DNA of 64,000 nucleotides, from NCBI RefSeq assembly GCF_040869045.1, contig NC_090320.1, positions 145,660,941-145,724,940 on the forward strand, given 5' to 3'. This DNA is from Eurosta solidaginis (taxonomy: Eukaryota; Arthropoda; Insecta; Diptera; Tephritidae). Both the position numbers and the translations under genes were made by a program. Of this stretch, positions 40,989 to 52,851 are shown piece after piece; within the stretch, counting starts at the first letter, position 1, and the number at the start of each line of letters is the position of its first letter. A model generated the notes under the pieces. That model saw nothing but the letters and a program-made list of their open reading frames with translations. It made no database searches and had not been told where the DNA came from.

Positions 40989-43424
40989 TTATGATTGTCG
41001 GAAACGTAGTGGTATTTTCCGTGTTCGTTTTGATTGTCGACGTAAATTGTCACCTTCAATGTTAACTGGGGTATCTACTGCCTCTCTTATTTCGACTCCT
41101 TTATTGGCATCCCCTTCCGGGTTTGACGCTCCTTGCGTTGTCGGCTTTGGTGGCGACGACTCATTTATCAATAAGGGCTGTGATTCCTGAATCTGGCTCG
41201 AACCTAGAATGAAACTTTTATCTTGGTTAGGATTAGGATATACAAACCGATATGTTGTAGGTTTCGAAGCAGATGTTTGGTCGTCCTCTACTTCCAAGCT
41301 CGTCTTACTGCCGATTTTCCTTAACTGATCAACGTGTCTCTTCCAAATACGACCATCGTCTAATCGAATACTGAAATGTAACTCTCCTAACACCTCAATA
41401 ACCGTTCCAAAACGCCATTTTTCCTTTGCCAGGTACTCGCGTGCCGCCACTCTCTCTCCGATCGAAAATTTTGATTCTACAATTTTACGTTCGCTCGGCT
41501 TTCCTGCGTTTTGTGGTAGTAGTAAATCTATGCGCGATTTTATTTGTCGACCCAACATAAGCATAGATGGTGACTTCTGGGTAGCTGGATGAATTGCCCT
41601 TCTATATGCGAGTAGGATCTTTGTCAATTCGCAATTCATGTCTACCGCGTTGCATTTCGAGGCTCTAAGTTTATTTTTTATAGTTTGGACAAACCTTTCC
41701 GCCTGGCCGTTGGTTGCGGGATGGTATGGAGCTCCCATCTTGTGGATAATCCCATTCAATTTCAAAAAATTTTGGAATTCACTGGAAACGAATTGCGTTC
41801 CGTGATCGCTAACAAAAACGTCGGGGATTCCAAACGTGGAAAATATTTCTCGGCATTTCTGAATCATGATACTCGTTGTCATGTTCGGTACAATATGTAC
41901 TTCAGGCCATTTACTGAAAGCGTCGATTAAAATGAAAAGGTATTTACTCATGAATGGTCCTGCAAAGTCGGCGTGCACTCTTTCAAACGGTTTCTTTGGA
42001 ACCACCCAGCTGTGAACCGGCTTTACTAGCTTTGCGTTTGGTCTAGAAAGTTGGCACTCTGAACAATTCGAGACTAGGTCCTCAATGTCTTTGTCCATCC
42101 TGTTCCACCAGCAGTATGCTCTTGCCAGGCTCTTCATCCTACTAATTCCAAAATGCGCACAATGTAACTCGTCGAGAATTTTCTTTCGTAAGGGTGCTGG
42201 TATATACACTCGTAAACCTCCCATTAAGCAACCGTGTTGTAGACTGAATTCTGTTTGAGTGATTCCAAAACGATGTTTTGGGTCCGCATCTCTTCCTAAT
42301 TTCAAACATTGTAGCAGAATCTTTACTTCGTCATCCTCTTCAGTTTTTTTTCTTAACTCGTTGGCAGTAACCGGTAGATTATCTATCATCTCCTGCTCGA
42401 TTATGTCTACCTCTTCTATCTTTCCATTAATCTCCGAAATCGGTAATCGCGACATTGCATCCGCATTAGCATTATCCTTGGATCGTTTTAATCGAATTTC
42501 AAAATCGAAATGTGCCAGAAATATTGCGTAGTGCTGCATTCTTGTGGCTGACAACAGGGGCAAGCCCTTATGCGGTGAAAATATTTGTGAAATCGGTTTA
42601 TTGTCCGTTACTAGTATAAAACGTTTACCATACAAGTACTGGTAAAATTTGCGAACACCGAAAATAATAGCATATGCTTCCTTATCAATTTGACTATATT
42701 TTTGCTGCGTTTTGTCAAGGGTCTGCGATGCAAATTGCAAAGGTTTCTCCGAACCGTCCTCATAGACGTGGCTGAGGACCGCACCTACTCCAACGGGACT
42801 GGCATCTACAGCCAATACCACCGGCAGCTTTGGATCATAGTGTGATAAAAATAAACTGGACTGCATTTGCTCTTTCACTTCAGCGAATGCTTTTTCGCAG
42901 TTTTTGTCGAATACAAATTTTACATCATTTTGTAGCAGCTTATTTAGCGGATAGGTGATGTTGCTCAAGTTTTTTACAAAACGGCCATAGTAATTAACTA
43001 GGCCCAAGAACGCCCGTACTTCATCTTTGTTTGTAGGCTTTTTCATTTTTTGTATAGCATCCACTTTGCTTTTGACCCTATGTATACCACATTCATCAAT
43101 CACATATCCGCAATATTCTATACGGTCTTTCATAAATTCACACTTTTGTATATTCACACGCATATTGTGATTGTGCAGTCGTTGAAAAACTGTGTCTAGC
43201 CGAAAGATATGTTCTTCATCGTTGGCTGCTGTGATCTTAATGTCATCAAGAAATACCGACACTCCGGGAATATCTCCCACCAACTGTTCCATTAACCGTT
43301 GCCACTTAGCGGGTGCGCTGGCAATGCCAAACATGAGTCTCGTGGGTTGATATAAACCTTTGTGAGTGCTCAGCGTCATAAATTTTTGATCATCCGGGTG
43401 CACCTCTAATTGTAGATATGCATC
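40989..43424 (-). pseudogene. Pol of Gypsy element 3 after the frameshift: RT, RNase H, integrase
   Basis: Continues the polyprotein after a one-base loss. RT: LMFGIASAPAKWQRLM and VFLDDIKI (catalytic LDD), then FLGLVNYYGRF. RNase H: LAVDASPVGVGAVLSH and LVTDNKPI. Integrase: zinc domain with ELHCAHFGISRMKSL and CSECQL, core HADFAGPF, VSDHGTQFVS and NGQAERFVQTIKNKL. The C-terminal part ends with a basic tail RRQSKRTRKIPLRFRQS at 40989. All catalytic residues are kept and no stop occurs over 800 codons, so the copy is nearly intact. Confidence 0.92.
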
Positions 43425-45118
43425 GACAGATCGATCTTGGAAAACTTCTTTCCACCTGACATTTTGGAAAATAGCTCATCGATTGTGGGCAATGGGTGCT
43501 GGTCCACTACCAAAGCTGGATTAAGGGTTACCTTGTAATCCCCGCAAATCCGTACGCCACCCTGTTTCTTGGGTATTACAACTAAAGGTGTTGCCCATTC
43601 ACTCTGTTCAACTTTTACAAGAAGCCCCTCTTCCACTTGCCTGTCTATTTCCTTTTCCACCACATCATACAGTGGAAAAGCCACCCTTCGCGCTCTTACA
43701 AACTCCGGTGTAGCATTTGGCTTTAAGTGCAATCTGGCTTGCATGTCTGTTATTTTACCTACTGTAGGGGAAAAAACTTCGGGATATTTGCCCTTTAGCA
43801 TTTCAATAACATTGTTAGATTTTAATGGCGTCGAATGGACTTTGTTGCACGTTAACTGTTTTTCCATTACGTCACCCCAGTTTAACTTAATACTGCGAAG
43901 CCACTCCCTACCGAGTAGAGGCATTCGATCGGATCGCACAATGTATAGCTTCACTGGTACTGTATTATTCTGGAATTCTACGCTAACCCATACATACCCA
44001 ACACAATTTAGTGAAGTGCCACAATAGCTTATTAACTCAGTGTCCGTAGGGAATACTTTTAATTTGGGAAAATGTTTCTTTGCATCTTTCATATTAATTA
44101 TTGATACTGGCGAGCCTGTATCTACTTCAAATTGTATGTTGGCGCCGCTTACTTTGAGCTCGCACTTAATTTTTTGTCGTATATTGTTTACGCTTTTTTC
44201 GTTAACTTGCAGTAACTCTTCCACAGTTTTTTCCACTACTGTGTCTATTTGATTTATTTTCTTTTTCTTTTCTTGAAAACACACTTTTCGTAAGTGCCCT
44301 CGTTTCTTACAGAAATGACATTTTGCGTCTTTGTATGTGCACTCTTTCGCTGTGTGCGCAGTGTTGCCACAGCGGAAACATTGGTGCTTTTCTTCTTTAC
44401 CATCATTTGATGACTTTTTTATGTTACCTTTTGTTTTACCTTTGTATCCGCTTTTTCTTTCAACCATTTTATTTACCCCTTCTTTTGCACCTTCTTTAAT
44501 CTGCAGTTCTGCACCTCCCTTTTCTGCCGTTTCGACTGCCATTGCTAAATTAATGGCTTGATCTAGCGTGAAGGTTTTTTCTTCTAAAAGTCGACTTTGA
44601 ATTCGTTGATTTGTTAGACCAAACACAAATTGATTCCTCAATGCAGTATCTAAATATGCACCAAAATTGCAACCTACTGCCAATCGTCGAAGTGCCGTGA
44701 TGAATTCTGTGCACGATTCACCGCCATTTTTTTTCCTGGAATTAAACCTGTAGTTTTCCAATATCTCGTTAGGCTTAGGGTCGAAATGGTTTTTTAGCAT
44801 TGATACCAATTCACCGTACTGTTTTTCCTCTGGCATTTGTGGCAGCAATTTGTCACAGAGGATATTGTACGTATTTGCTCCAATGTAATACAAAAGGAGA
44901 TTACGCCGGACTTCGGCGGAGTCACTTATTCCATGAATTGCCATTGCAGTCTCTAATCGCTTTACCCAACGCGAAAATGTAGTAATTTTTGCGTCGAAGG
45001 CTTCGAAGTTAAAAAGATTTGTTCTCGCATTAGTGTTATTGACCGCCATGTTGCTCGTGGGCGCGTTTTGTACATTAGCGGTGCTTCCTCCCGTATTATT
45101 CGGTGATTCGGTGGGCAT
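43406..45118 (-). pseudogene. Gag, protease and RT start of Gypsy element 3
   Basis: 570-codon frame starting MPTESPNNTG at 45118, about 60 nt inside the 5' LTR and primer site. Capsid-like region to about residue 220; two zinc knuckles CFRCGNTAHTAKEC (about 249) and CHFCKKRGHLRKVC (about 268); protease VDTGSPVSII (about 334) and LLGREWL; RT start with WATPLVVIPKKQGG, RICGDY and FSKIDLS. After this the frame is lost by a single missing base at about 43425. Gag and Pol are one continuous reading frame in this family, so no programmed shift is needed between them. Confidence 0.92.
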
Positions 45119-45169
45119 ACTCCGATAAGTTCTTCAGCTTGATAAATTAGCACACGTGTTTTTTTTTTG

Positions 45170-45181
45170 TCTCGTCGCCAG
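45170..45181 (-). other. Primer binding site, Gypsy element 3
   Basis: On the minus strand TGGCGACGAGAC follows the 5' LTR after a few bases. It suits the 3' end of a serine tRNA (GCT type), from memory of that tRNA. Confidence 0.55.
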
Positions 45182-45185
45182 TTAA

Positions 45186-45344
45186 TGTAACCAACTCGTG
45201 GGTTTGCTTTCTGGATAGTTACTGACCATTTATCCATTCTCTTCGTACATTATTCTTATTACTAATTACATCTTGACTTCTATTCTTAAAGGGTTGCATT
45301 TTGTTACGTTCGTATACGCACATTGTTATACCCTATATATGACA
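45186..45344 (-). repeat. 5' LTR of Gypsy element 3
   Basis: 159 bp, near-identical to the 3' LTR. Confidence 0.9.
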
Positions 45345-45570
45345 GTCATACAACGTGACTTGGGTTGATCTAGCTTTCGATGGCTATGTAGTTATTGCTC
45401 CTTTTCCTCGGTGTAGGATTTTTATCCAGCATGATCTGAAAAAAAAATGTTTCTATATTTTAAACTGGGCAGGACCTTTCATATCTTTAGCCGGATTTGT
45501 CAGGATCTTTTCCCCCAGCAAGATCTTTTGCAGTTTTGCCAATTTCTGATCAAGCTGGCAGGATCGCCAT

Positions 45571-45875
45571 ATAATATTTACGGAAATTAAACAAATAGAT
45601 TTGGTGGGCGCTTGTGTTAAGCGCAGAAATCTGATTGTCTTTTATTAAGAAATGCTTTCTCTTTTATAGTAAAAATGTCTTACAATACTATTACAATTTT
45701 TACATACAATACTTACACACTAAAAATAACTATATTATAATTTCTATATACCAAGTCAGCAAATATTCTTATTACCTAACTATGTAATAATATTTGGGCA
45801 GTCCCATTGACAAATCGACGCTGTCGATCAGTCATGCTGATCGATACCTGAGCTTTTCAGTGTGACGCATACGGG
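45571..45875 (+). repeat. Interspersed repeat, copy 2 (uninterrupted)
   Basis: Matches 23664-24160 without the 178-bp insert. It reads straight through CACTAAAAATAACTATATT, showing the empty site. Confidence 0.8.
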
Positions 45876-46059
45876 TTAAACAACTGTAAACGGATACGGC
45901 TTCCCGCTGGGTTCAATATAACTTATCTATGCCGCTATGAGTTATTTGCGTGTGGTCGAAAGTGAAATTCATTTGGTTGTACATTTCAAGCTAGACTCAT
46001 TCTAGCATTTACATAAATACAAATACCTTGTATTGTGGTAATGCCACAAGTCCCCAAAA

Positions 46060-46590
46060 ATGTTCCCCGAAATGAGCCCGAGGGTGTCCCCAAAACCATC
46101 CCCCAATGACCCCGAGGAAGTTCCCAAAACAATTCCGGAATGACTCTCAAATGACCCCGAGGGAGTCGTGAAAACCATGCTGGAATAAACACCAAATGAC
46201 CCCGGGGGAGTCCCCAAAACTATTACGGAATGACCCTCAAATGACGCCGAGGGAGTCCCCAAAACCATCCAGTAATAACTCCAAATGGCCCCGGGGGAGT
46301 CCCCAAAACCATTCCGGAATGACCCTCAAATGAACCCGAGGGAGTCCCCAAAACCATCCCAGAATGCCCCAAAAATAACCCCGAGGGAGTGCCCAAAACC
46401 ATCCCAGAATGTCCCCCCAATGACCCCGAGGGAGTCCCAAAACCATCCCGGAACATCACGCAAATGACCCCGAGAGAGTCCCATAAAAGATTCCAGAACG
46501 ACCTCTAAATGACCCCGAGAGGACCGCGAGGGAGTTTCAAACACCATCCCGAAATTACCCCCAAAAACCCCAGGAGGATCTTCCCACAAT
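46060..46590 (-). repeat. GC-rich 45-bp minisatellite, inverted second copy
   Basis: About twelve units in reverse orientation relative to 23195-23660 (CCCCAAAACCATCCCGGAATG and similar). Long frames of 60-88 codons here simply repeat a 15-residue unit and are not genes. Confidence 0.85.
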
Positions 46591-46719
46591 TATAGCAAAA
46601 GTAATAAATGTTCTTCAATTTTTTCTCGATTGCACAATAACAGAATTATAATTTAAATTTATACGTATAAATTAAATTATCAAGAGCGTTTGACTTATTT
46701 ACAATTTGTCAGCGAAAAA

Positions 46720-46797
46720 GCTTTTTATTTTTTACAAATTGTCAAACATGACAAATAAGCAAGATGGTAAATTTGTCAAGTGTACAGAATAGGGCTG
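46720..46797 (-). repeat. TTGACAA-rich repeat end, second copy
   Basis: Reverse of the end at 22868: CAAGTGTACAGAATAGGGCT. It lies outside the minisatellite just as in the first copy. Confidence 0.6.
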
Positions 46798-47094
46798 TAA
46801 AGCTATGATCACAAGAACTAATCGCTTCTATGCTATGAACCAATGCAATGAGCGTATTATTTAAGCTGTGACCATGGTACAATTACCAGGTAGAAGCATG
46901 AGTGAAAACTCAACCTTCCTGTGTATTTTGTTGTTGCCGCTCGTACATAAACTGTCAATCGTTCTTTCAATTTCTTCTGTCAAAAGTGATGGAAGAAGAA
47001 AAATATCATTTATAATTTTTGTCAGCAAACCGAAAACTAAAACAGAAAATTAACTAGTAAAAGTTGGTTTACTTATATAAGAGCTCTTTTCCGT

Positions 47095-47790
47095 TCACGA
47101 AATATATTCTTTCACACCGACGCAGCACAAGCAGTTGGCAAAATTCCAATTAATGCAATGAACATTGATTTAATGTCAATATCTGGCCATAAATTATATG
47201 GTCCAAAGGGTATTGCCGCACTTTATATACAGAGTGGTGGTGGACAAGAGCGTGGTATACGTAGTGGTATTGTACCTGTACTGATTTGGTGCTGCATGTG
47301 ATCTTGCACTCAAAGAAATGGAATATGATAAGAAATAGATAGAGTTTCTTTCGCAACGTTTATATGATCGCATCACTTCATGATTATCACATGTTATATG
47401 TCATTGTGATCCAGAGCAAACGTATAGTGCTTGTTTAAACTTATAATTTGCTTATGTTGAGGGTGAATCATTACTGATGGCCTTAAAAGATGTGGCATTG
47501 TCTAGTGGCTTAACATGTACTTCAACATCACTGGAACCTTGGTACGTACTACGTGCGATTGGAACTGATGGGGATTTGGTACATAGTTCAATGAGGTATA
47601 CGAGCTTACCGTACTGAATTGTGTAGATAATTTGAAAGCATTTTATTGCTTATGGGTTTGGTATTGGTCGTCTTACCATCATTGAAGAGGTTGATTATAT
47701 TGCCGATAAATGCATCAAATATGTCGAACGTTTACGTGAAATGTCTCCATTATCTATTGATTTGAAAAATATCCAATAGTTGCAACATTA
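47095..47790 (+). pseudogene. Nfs1: Cysteine desulfurase pseudogene
   Basis: Nfs1 takes sulfur from cysteine for mitochondrial iron-sulfur cluster assembly, using pyridoxal phosphate. The copy starts at [13 protein letters not shown] and includes [10 protein letters not shown] with the cofactor-binding lysine, QSGGGQERG, then [21 protein letters not shown], the active-site cysteine loop (here [11 protein letters not shown]) and FGIGRLT, ending near LREMSPL. It needs several frame changes and has stops (for example after about 47300). About ten residues before QSGGGQ are missing. The N-terminal half of the enzyme is absent. Low identity loss but many indels mark an old, unconstrained fragment. 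Confidence 0.9.
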
Positions 47791-49795
47791 ATTATGTTTA
47801 TGATATATAAATTAGGGACTGTTTTGTATTGTATGTATTTTTTTATGTATATATTTATGTATTGAATGTAAGTTCCAGTTTAGTGTAAAGCAAGATACAA
47901 CTTTTTAGGAAGTATGTAGTTCTTACTTTATCTGCCTAGGGTCGTTATTTTGAAGTATTAAAATCAAGTTTGGAAATGCTATCGCTATTGTTAAATGTTT
48001 TTTCTAGTGGACTTTATTTTCTAAAACAGAGTTGGCTCACGGCAGTGGTTTGCAAGCCGTGCGAATGTATTTCTGCCTTAAAAAAGTGAAAAGCAGAATA
48101 CCACAAACTGGATCTTAATCTGTTTGGAGGTATATCGTACCAAGGTTTTTTTATTTTTGCCCCACTGTTTGTGCAATCATTTTTTTTTTATACTATTTTT
48201 GGATCGTTTCTGGACTGTTTCGGGATTTTTTTCTAGACCTATAGAGGAAAAAACAAAAGGCTTTGGCCACTGCAAGTTTTAATAACTAGGTTGACACCAA
48301 ATTGAAATCCAATAATCTTTGGATCTACAACAGAAGAAATAGATATTCTAACCTTAAAATTTATCATTTATATATTTAAGTACATATTTATATACAGTAA
48401 ATCAAAGACTTTTACAAAAAGTTCGATGTATATATTTTAATGTAACAATAATAAGGATAAGTATTTAATATAAATTTAATATGAAGATTCGTATTCGTAA
48501 TTTAACAAAAACCGTTTACGGAGAAAATATTGAGAGTCTTGAAAATAAATGCAAACTATAATAGATTATCAGGAACAACCACTGCTTGTGATGCTTTCAG
48601 CAACACAACTGCCGTCATGCAGTGAGTTTTACAGCTTCGGCTCACGCTCAATTCTCACGGGAATGCTCTGGATCATTGATAGACTTGAGGAGCAGATGTC
48701 GTGAAATTTTCGCACACGTGAAATGTGATAGGCAGATGTCGCCGCTGTTTTTTATTTAACTCATACGGCGAAAGGCTAAGCAGCGATATCTATTTTTGAA
48801 AAAGTAGGTTTATTAAAGGCAGCGTTGCCAAACTAAAAAGAAGTAATTAACAAATTATCTGGCTCACAAATTGAACCAGACTTCTATCTGGATTTATCTG
48901 GCTCAAATCGTTGTTGTTGCATTTAAATGCAAAATTATTTATCTGGTTCAGGATTTTGTCACCGGATGATGGCAAACATCTCGTCTTAATAAGTTAATTG
49001 TATTTTGGTTGTTACTGTAGAGATAATTCAACCATATAGTTGAATAGTTGAACCATGACTGTTATCTAAATGGCAAAGTTGACATAGTTATACCGCCATA
49101 GACATAACCATATTTTTACTTATCCATATTAATTGGCATCAGTTATTGGTGCCTTAACCAAAAAATGGTAAAATTTTCATAAAAATGAAGAGAACGCAAA
49201 AAATTACAAACATATACCACAAAAAATAAGTCTCTTAGTCAAAACGTATCCCAAACAATAAACAAAATCTACAAAAAGTTAATAAATTCTCCAACTCAAA
49301 TATTTTTAGGTTATGGATATTGCGAAAAACCCAAAAACCGATTGGTTGGCTATGGTATGATTATGGCTAGGGCGTTATGGTATGGCACCATTTTTTATTT
49401 CGATTATGTTATGTATATGATAGGTATTCCAGTACATATGTTTATTTAAAGTTACATTTTAGTAATTTCATTTGGACTAATTAAATACTTTAACTTTTTT
49501 TGCAAAGAATTAAAAAAAAATGTTGCTACTATTTCGCAAATTTGTTTAGTTTTCTCAATTATGTTATTATAAAATGAAATCTTAATGCATTACACCACAC
49601 TAACAGTAAATTAAAAATGCGATGCACGGTTAAGGGTGGGCGGATACATAAATAGGTGCTCCTTAAAGTTGAGCACTAATGGTGGTTCGGTATAGTTTAT
49701 CACAGTTCTTTTTTTATTAAAATTATATAGAAAATTCAATCTCAAAATGCACACATTGGTGCATGTTTGTGGTTCACATTTTTAGTTTACATTTG
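47791..49795. other. Non-coding interior of the gene-carrying transposon
   Basis: AT-rich sequence with no protein similarity on either strand. Short repeated words TTATCTGG(C/T)TCA occur at 48855-48960. No feature can be assigned. Confidence 0.35.
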
Positions 49796-50362
49796 TAGTT
49801 ATAACACCTTGATTTTGTTTTATTTTGGCAATGCTCATAGTAGGGTTGAGTCTTGAAGACACCTTCACGAAACTTGTGTGATATGTAACGAAATTCTATC
49901 ATTCCTTCAGGCGTGTTTAAGGCATCTTGAAAAAGCGAACGAGTTACTACAATGATAGATAATATATAAAATATATATACATTTTTTATACATAAAGCGT
50001 ATAATGTAGAATGTGTTTTAATATTACCTGATTTCTTGAAGCTACATCTGGTGGATGTATGTATGAACGAGTGCGGGTAATACTATACCGCTCTCCAAAT
50101 GAACTTGTAAACGTTAGATTATTGAGAGACTTTGCTATAGAATTTACCGTAATGCTGATCCACTAAAGTCCTTTATTGTGCTTAGCTTGAAGATTACATG
50201 TCATATCCAAGTGGTGGGCGCGTTTCCGTTGCATTATTATCGTCGTCATTACCATTGACCAAGGATAGCTTCTTTCTAAGTTTTCAAAATTGGTTGAATT
50301 ATTATTACTGTTATTATTGTTGCTTTTGGTTTCTTTATTCCTATCATTTACCATTTGCTGCT
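49796..50362 (-). pseudogene. C-terminal exons of a captured host gene (possibly ZNF598-like), intron retained
   Basis: On the minus strand a coding-like stretch with LNNLTFTSSFGERYSITRTR and IHPPDVASRNQ ends at a donor CAG/GTAATATT near 50031. After about 100 bp an acceptor TCATTGTAG near 49948 leads to a stretch with TPEGMIEFRYISHKFRE and TQPYYEHCQ. Upstream an acidic NGNDDDNN segment is visible. The YYEHC motif and the DFPSL motif further upstream remind me of the ribosome-collision ubiquitin ligase ZNF598, but this is weak. The presence of an intron shows that genomic DNA, not mRNA, was copied. Confidence 0.4.
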
Positions 50363-50748
50363 GTTAAATGATATTGTAGTAGTGCGCGGAATTCATCTCA
50401 CTAAACACGCTTAACGCTACAAATATACTTACAAACAAACGTTCATATCTAATTGACTCAGATAACCACCATGAGTTCATTCGCATTTGCCAATATATTG
50501 ATGCGTCATACCAAACTGGTCACGCGCGGATCATATTGAAAATATGTAGGTCCATATAATAATTTGCTGACAAACCATTTCTCATTATTCAGTCATGCAC
50601 CTCTAGTGTGTAAATATTAATGTAAGTATGTATGTGTAGGTTAAGAACTTTTGTATAAATAGTAACGAATTTCGTCAATAAAGAACAATTGCTATCCAAC
50701 ACTACACATCAGCGTTCGTCTCTCAATCATTTTTAACATTCTTTACAA
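50363..50748. repeat. Possible solo LTR interrupting the captured gene
   Basis: Starts TGTTAAATG and ends near ACATTCTTTACA. It contains a TATA-like box (TTGTATAAATAG near 50652) and AATAAAGAAC near 50679, the order expected in an LTR. No target duplication is seen, so the boundaries are approximate. Confidence 0.4.
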
Positions 50749-51173
50749 TATTGTCTATATTTGATTTTCTTCTTTTTTTGTTTGGTGTGATTTTGATCTA
50801 CAACATTTGCATTGGTTTTACCATTTGTTGTTGCCGATTGTTTTTTATTCGTTGCATTCGTGTTTTGTTTATTAATTGTTTCTGTTGCCAATATTGGTGG
50901 TGGTGCCATCTTTGCTTTGCGATTCTCCAATTCACGCAGTTTTTCTCTGACTGGTTTTTTTCCTTTGGCCAATTCTGGGAAAATTCATTCACCACCCAAT
51001 GAAGGAAAATCTTGCGCTGTTAATTTTGGCGCATTTGCTTGATCTGCAGCTTTTCTATTTTTGGCTTCAAGTTCTCCTTTTCGTAAGGTTTGCAGCTTTT
51101 GGGAACTGCTTTGGTTCGCTACCGACACATAGTCATTGCGGAGCGTGCGATATTTTGCAGCTATCAGCCCTAT
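50749..51173 (-). pseudogene. Middle part of the captured host gene (DFPSL motif)
   Basis: Minus-strand frame with AKYRTLRNDYVSVANQ, KLTAQDFPSLGGE, then after a stop or frame change PVREKLRELENRKAKMAPPP and a Lys-rich end. Low-complexity Asn/Thr/Lys-rich composition. The DFPSLG motif is shared with RNA-binding or ribosome-associated proteins such as ZNF598. Orientation and order agree with the fragments at 49796-50362 and 52190-52640. Confidence 0.45.
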
Positions 51174-52272
51174 TCTGCATGTCGACTTGGATTGGAATTT
51201 TTTCGATTTGGCAATATTGGTATTCTGTGTTCCAATCTTTTTCGATCCAACTTCGAATCGTTCGATTTTTTGTATTCTGCATTTCGATCGTAGTTCCGTT
51301 TTTCTAAGTTGCAAATTAGTTGGCGGAAAAATATTTTCTTTTTATTTTTTTATTAATTTATAACAGAGTTTAACAAAAATGTAAGTAAAACTTATTAAGA
51401 AATGTAGAAGGCTTTTTTATATGTTTCCAGGTCAAAAACAACATGTCGATGTCGAAGTTCTTGGACGTATTTGCCCCGAAAAAGTATCTAACACATACTT
51501 GAAAGCATCCTTGTTACGTCGAAAGTTTTTTGAACCTAAATAAGAAAATAAGTCATTAAACTTTACCACTTTTAAGTTCAATTTCTTACAATTCGTCACT
51601 CATCTCAAATGGATTACACAAATTTCGCAATATTTGCCTTTCCATTCTCGCCTGGCAATTTTCGTATGCATTGCTTTCAAACTCCATAAATAATGCCGCG
51701 GCTATTGATTCCATTATAATAGACAGATATAATTTGTGTCTGTTCGTTGGGTCCAGTTATATGCCAAAGCAAGCTGCCGGCGTAGAGGAAGGTGAAGCGA
51801 AAACGTAAACAATCCTTGCGGAAAGAATAAATAAACTTTTATAAAGTATTTTAGGCCAGTGCAATGAAATTAGCATCCTTAGAATTCAGAAAATGTCAAC
51901 TATATTCATGCAGGAATCCGTTTTAACAAAACTTGGTGGCCGCGGCAGGGAATTGGCCAAAAGAACGACAAAAACACACTTACAATTATGAAAGCTCTTC
52001 ACTCAAAAAAATATAACACTGCGGCATATATTCTATTGTTTTTTTTGTACAAAATGGCGTGGATAATAAAATATAAACGTTTTTCAGTGTTTTTTTTTTA
52101 CAAATTTTCCCTAATTTATTTTGTTCCAATGTTCATACATTCCGTACCAACAGCTGATTTCGAAAAATCATTTGCTCTTCCTCTTCTCTTTACGATTCTG
52201 TCGTAATACAGAATACCAAACTTCGATTAAAGCGGAGCGTAGAACGGGAACGTAATCGAAATGCAGAATAGG
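51174..52272. mobile_element. MITE-like insertion inside the captured gene
   Basis: Left edge AGCCCTATTCTGCATGTCG and right edge ATGCAGAATAGGA are inverted relative to each other over about 13 bp. The captured gene reading frame stops at one edge and resumes at the other. Further copies of the word TATTCTGCATTTCGAT occur inside near 51275. Non-coding. Target duplication not identified. Confidence 0.45.
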
Positions 52273-52640
52273 ATTGTATATGTGTCAAGGGAATATGTGC
52301 ACCAGATGGCAGTATATCTTCATCTACTGGTGTACGTGGTGTTGCACTCTTTTTTGATTTTCCCGTTGTTGGTGAAGCTGGGAAATCCATAGCATTGGAT
52401 TTCTTTGCTACCGCTCCACAACTTGATGTGCATTACTTGATGTTGGTTGATTAGATACATGAAGTACCATACCGGATGAGGCAGCGTTTGGCCCTATGCT
52501 ATTCCCAGCATTGCGCGTTGTGCGAATGGTAGCGCCTGTTGAAACAGCTGGCGCTTTACGCAGCACCGCGGTATTACCAACTTCTAAATGAAAAGTAAAT
52601 AATTTACATTGCAAGCTTTTGATTCAATAATTACTTACCT
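52273..52640 (-). pseudogene. N-terminal part of the captured host gene, with a 55-bp intron
   Basis: On the minus strand a donor at 52638 (GAG/GTAAGTAATT) and an acceptor at 52584 (TTTTCATTTAG/AAGTTGG) delimit a 55-bp intron of normal dipteran size. The following exon reads VGNTAVLRKAPAVSTGATIR, then AMDFPASPTTGKSKKSATPRTPVDEDILPSG with one frame change. DFPASP is again the DFP motif. The exon before the intron has a stop in the joined frame, so it is untranslated or decayed. Confidence 0.45.
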
Positions 52641-52851
52641 CAATCAGTGACGCCTAGTGCGAGAAAGTTTTCTTATTTCCGTGTAAAAAGAAATTCTTTT
52701 GTATTAATTAGTAAAATGTTTGAAAACAACTAAGAAATATTAAATATTCACAACAAATATAAATAAACAAAAAACGTAAACATAAACCAAGTTTGACATT
52801 TTATAACCAGCATCGAACGAAAAAACCTGGTTATTGTACCATGGCTGTGAC

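Larger units (their letters stand above)
40689..45344 (-). mobile_element. Young Ty3/Gypsy element 3 (Mag-like), minus strand
   Basis: Two 159-bp LTRs differ at one position. In minus orientation: LTR (TGTCATATATAGGG to GGTTACA), a primer site TGGCGACGAGAC at about 45175, one long gag-pol frame from 45118 to 40989 with a single frameshift, a polypurine tract AGGAGGGGGAGAAG, and the second LTR. Outer flanks ATCA and GTCA (if TTAA belongs to the LTR) could be a 4-bp target duplication with one change. The tRNA-Ser-type primer and double zinc knuckle suit the Mag clade. Confidence 0.9.
46873..52843. mobile_element. Gene-carrying DNA transposon with 8-bp TSD (Pack-type candidate)
   Basis: Left end CATGGTACAATTACCAGGT at 46873-46891 and right end, read in reverse, CATGGTACAATAACCAGGT at 52825-52843 match at 18 of 19 positions. 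The 8 bp GCTGTGAC directly flank both ends (46865-46872 and 52844-52851). The 5971-bp interior has no transposase but contains an Nfs1 pseudogene and pieces of a second gene with introns. The CATG start and 8-bp duplication resemble P elements, less so hAT. Other elements are nested inside. The TIR is short, but an exact 8-bp duplication at both ends is hard to get by chance. Confidence 0.75.

Noticed and set aside
46223..46459. Repetitive glycine/serine-rich protein frames
   Set aside because: They follow the 45-bp minisatellite period in several frames at once and have no start context or flanking gene.
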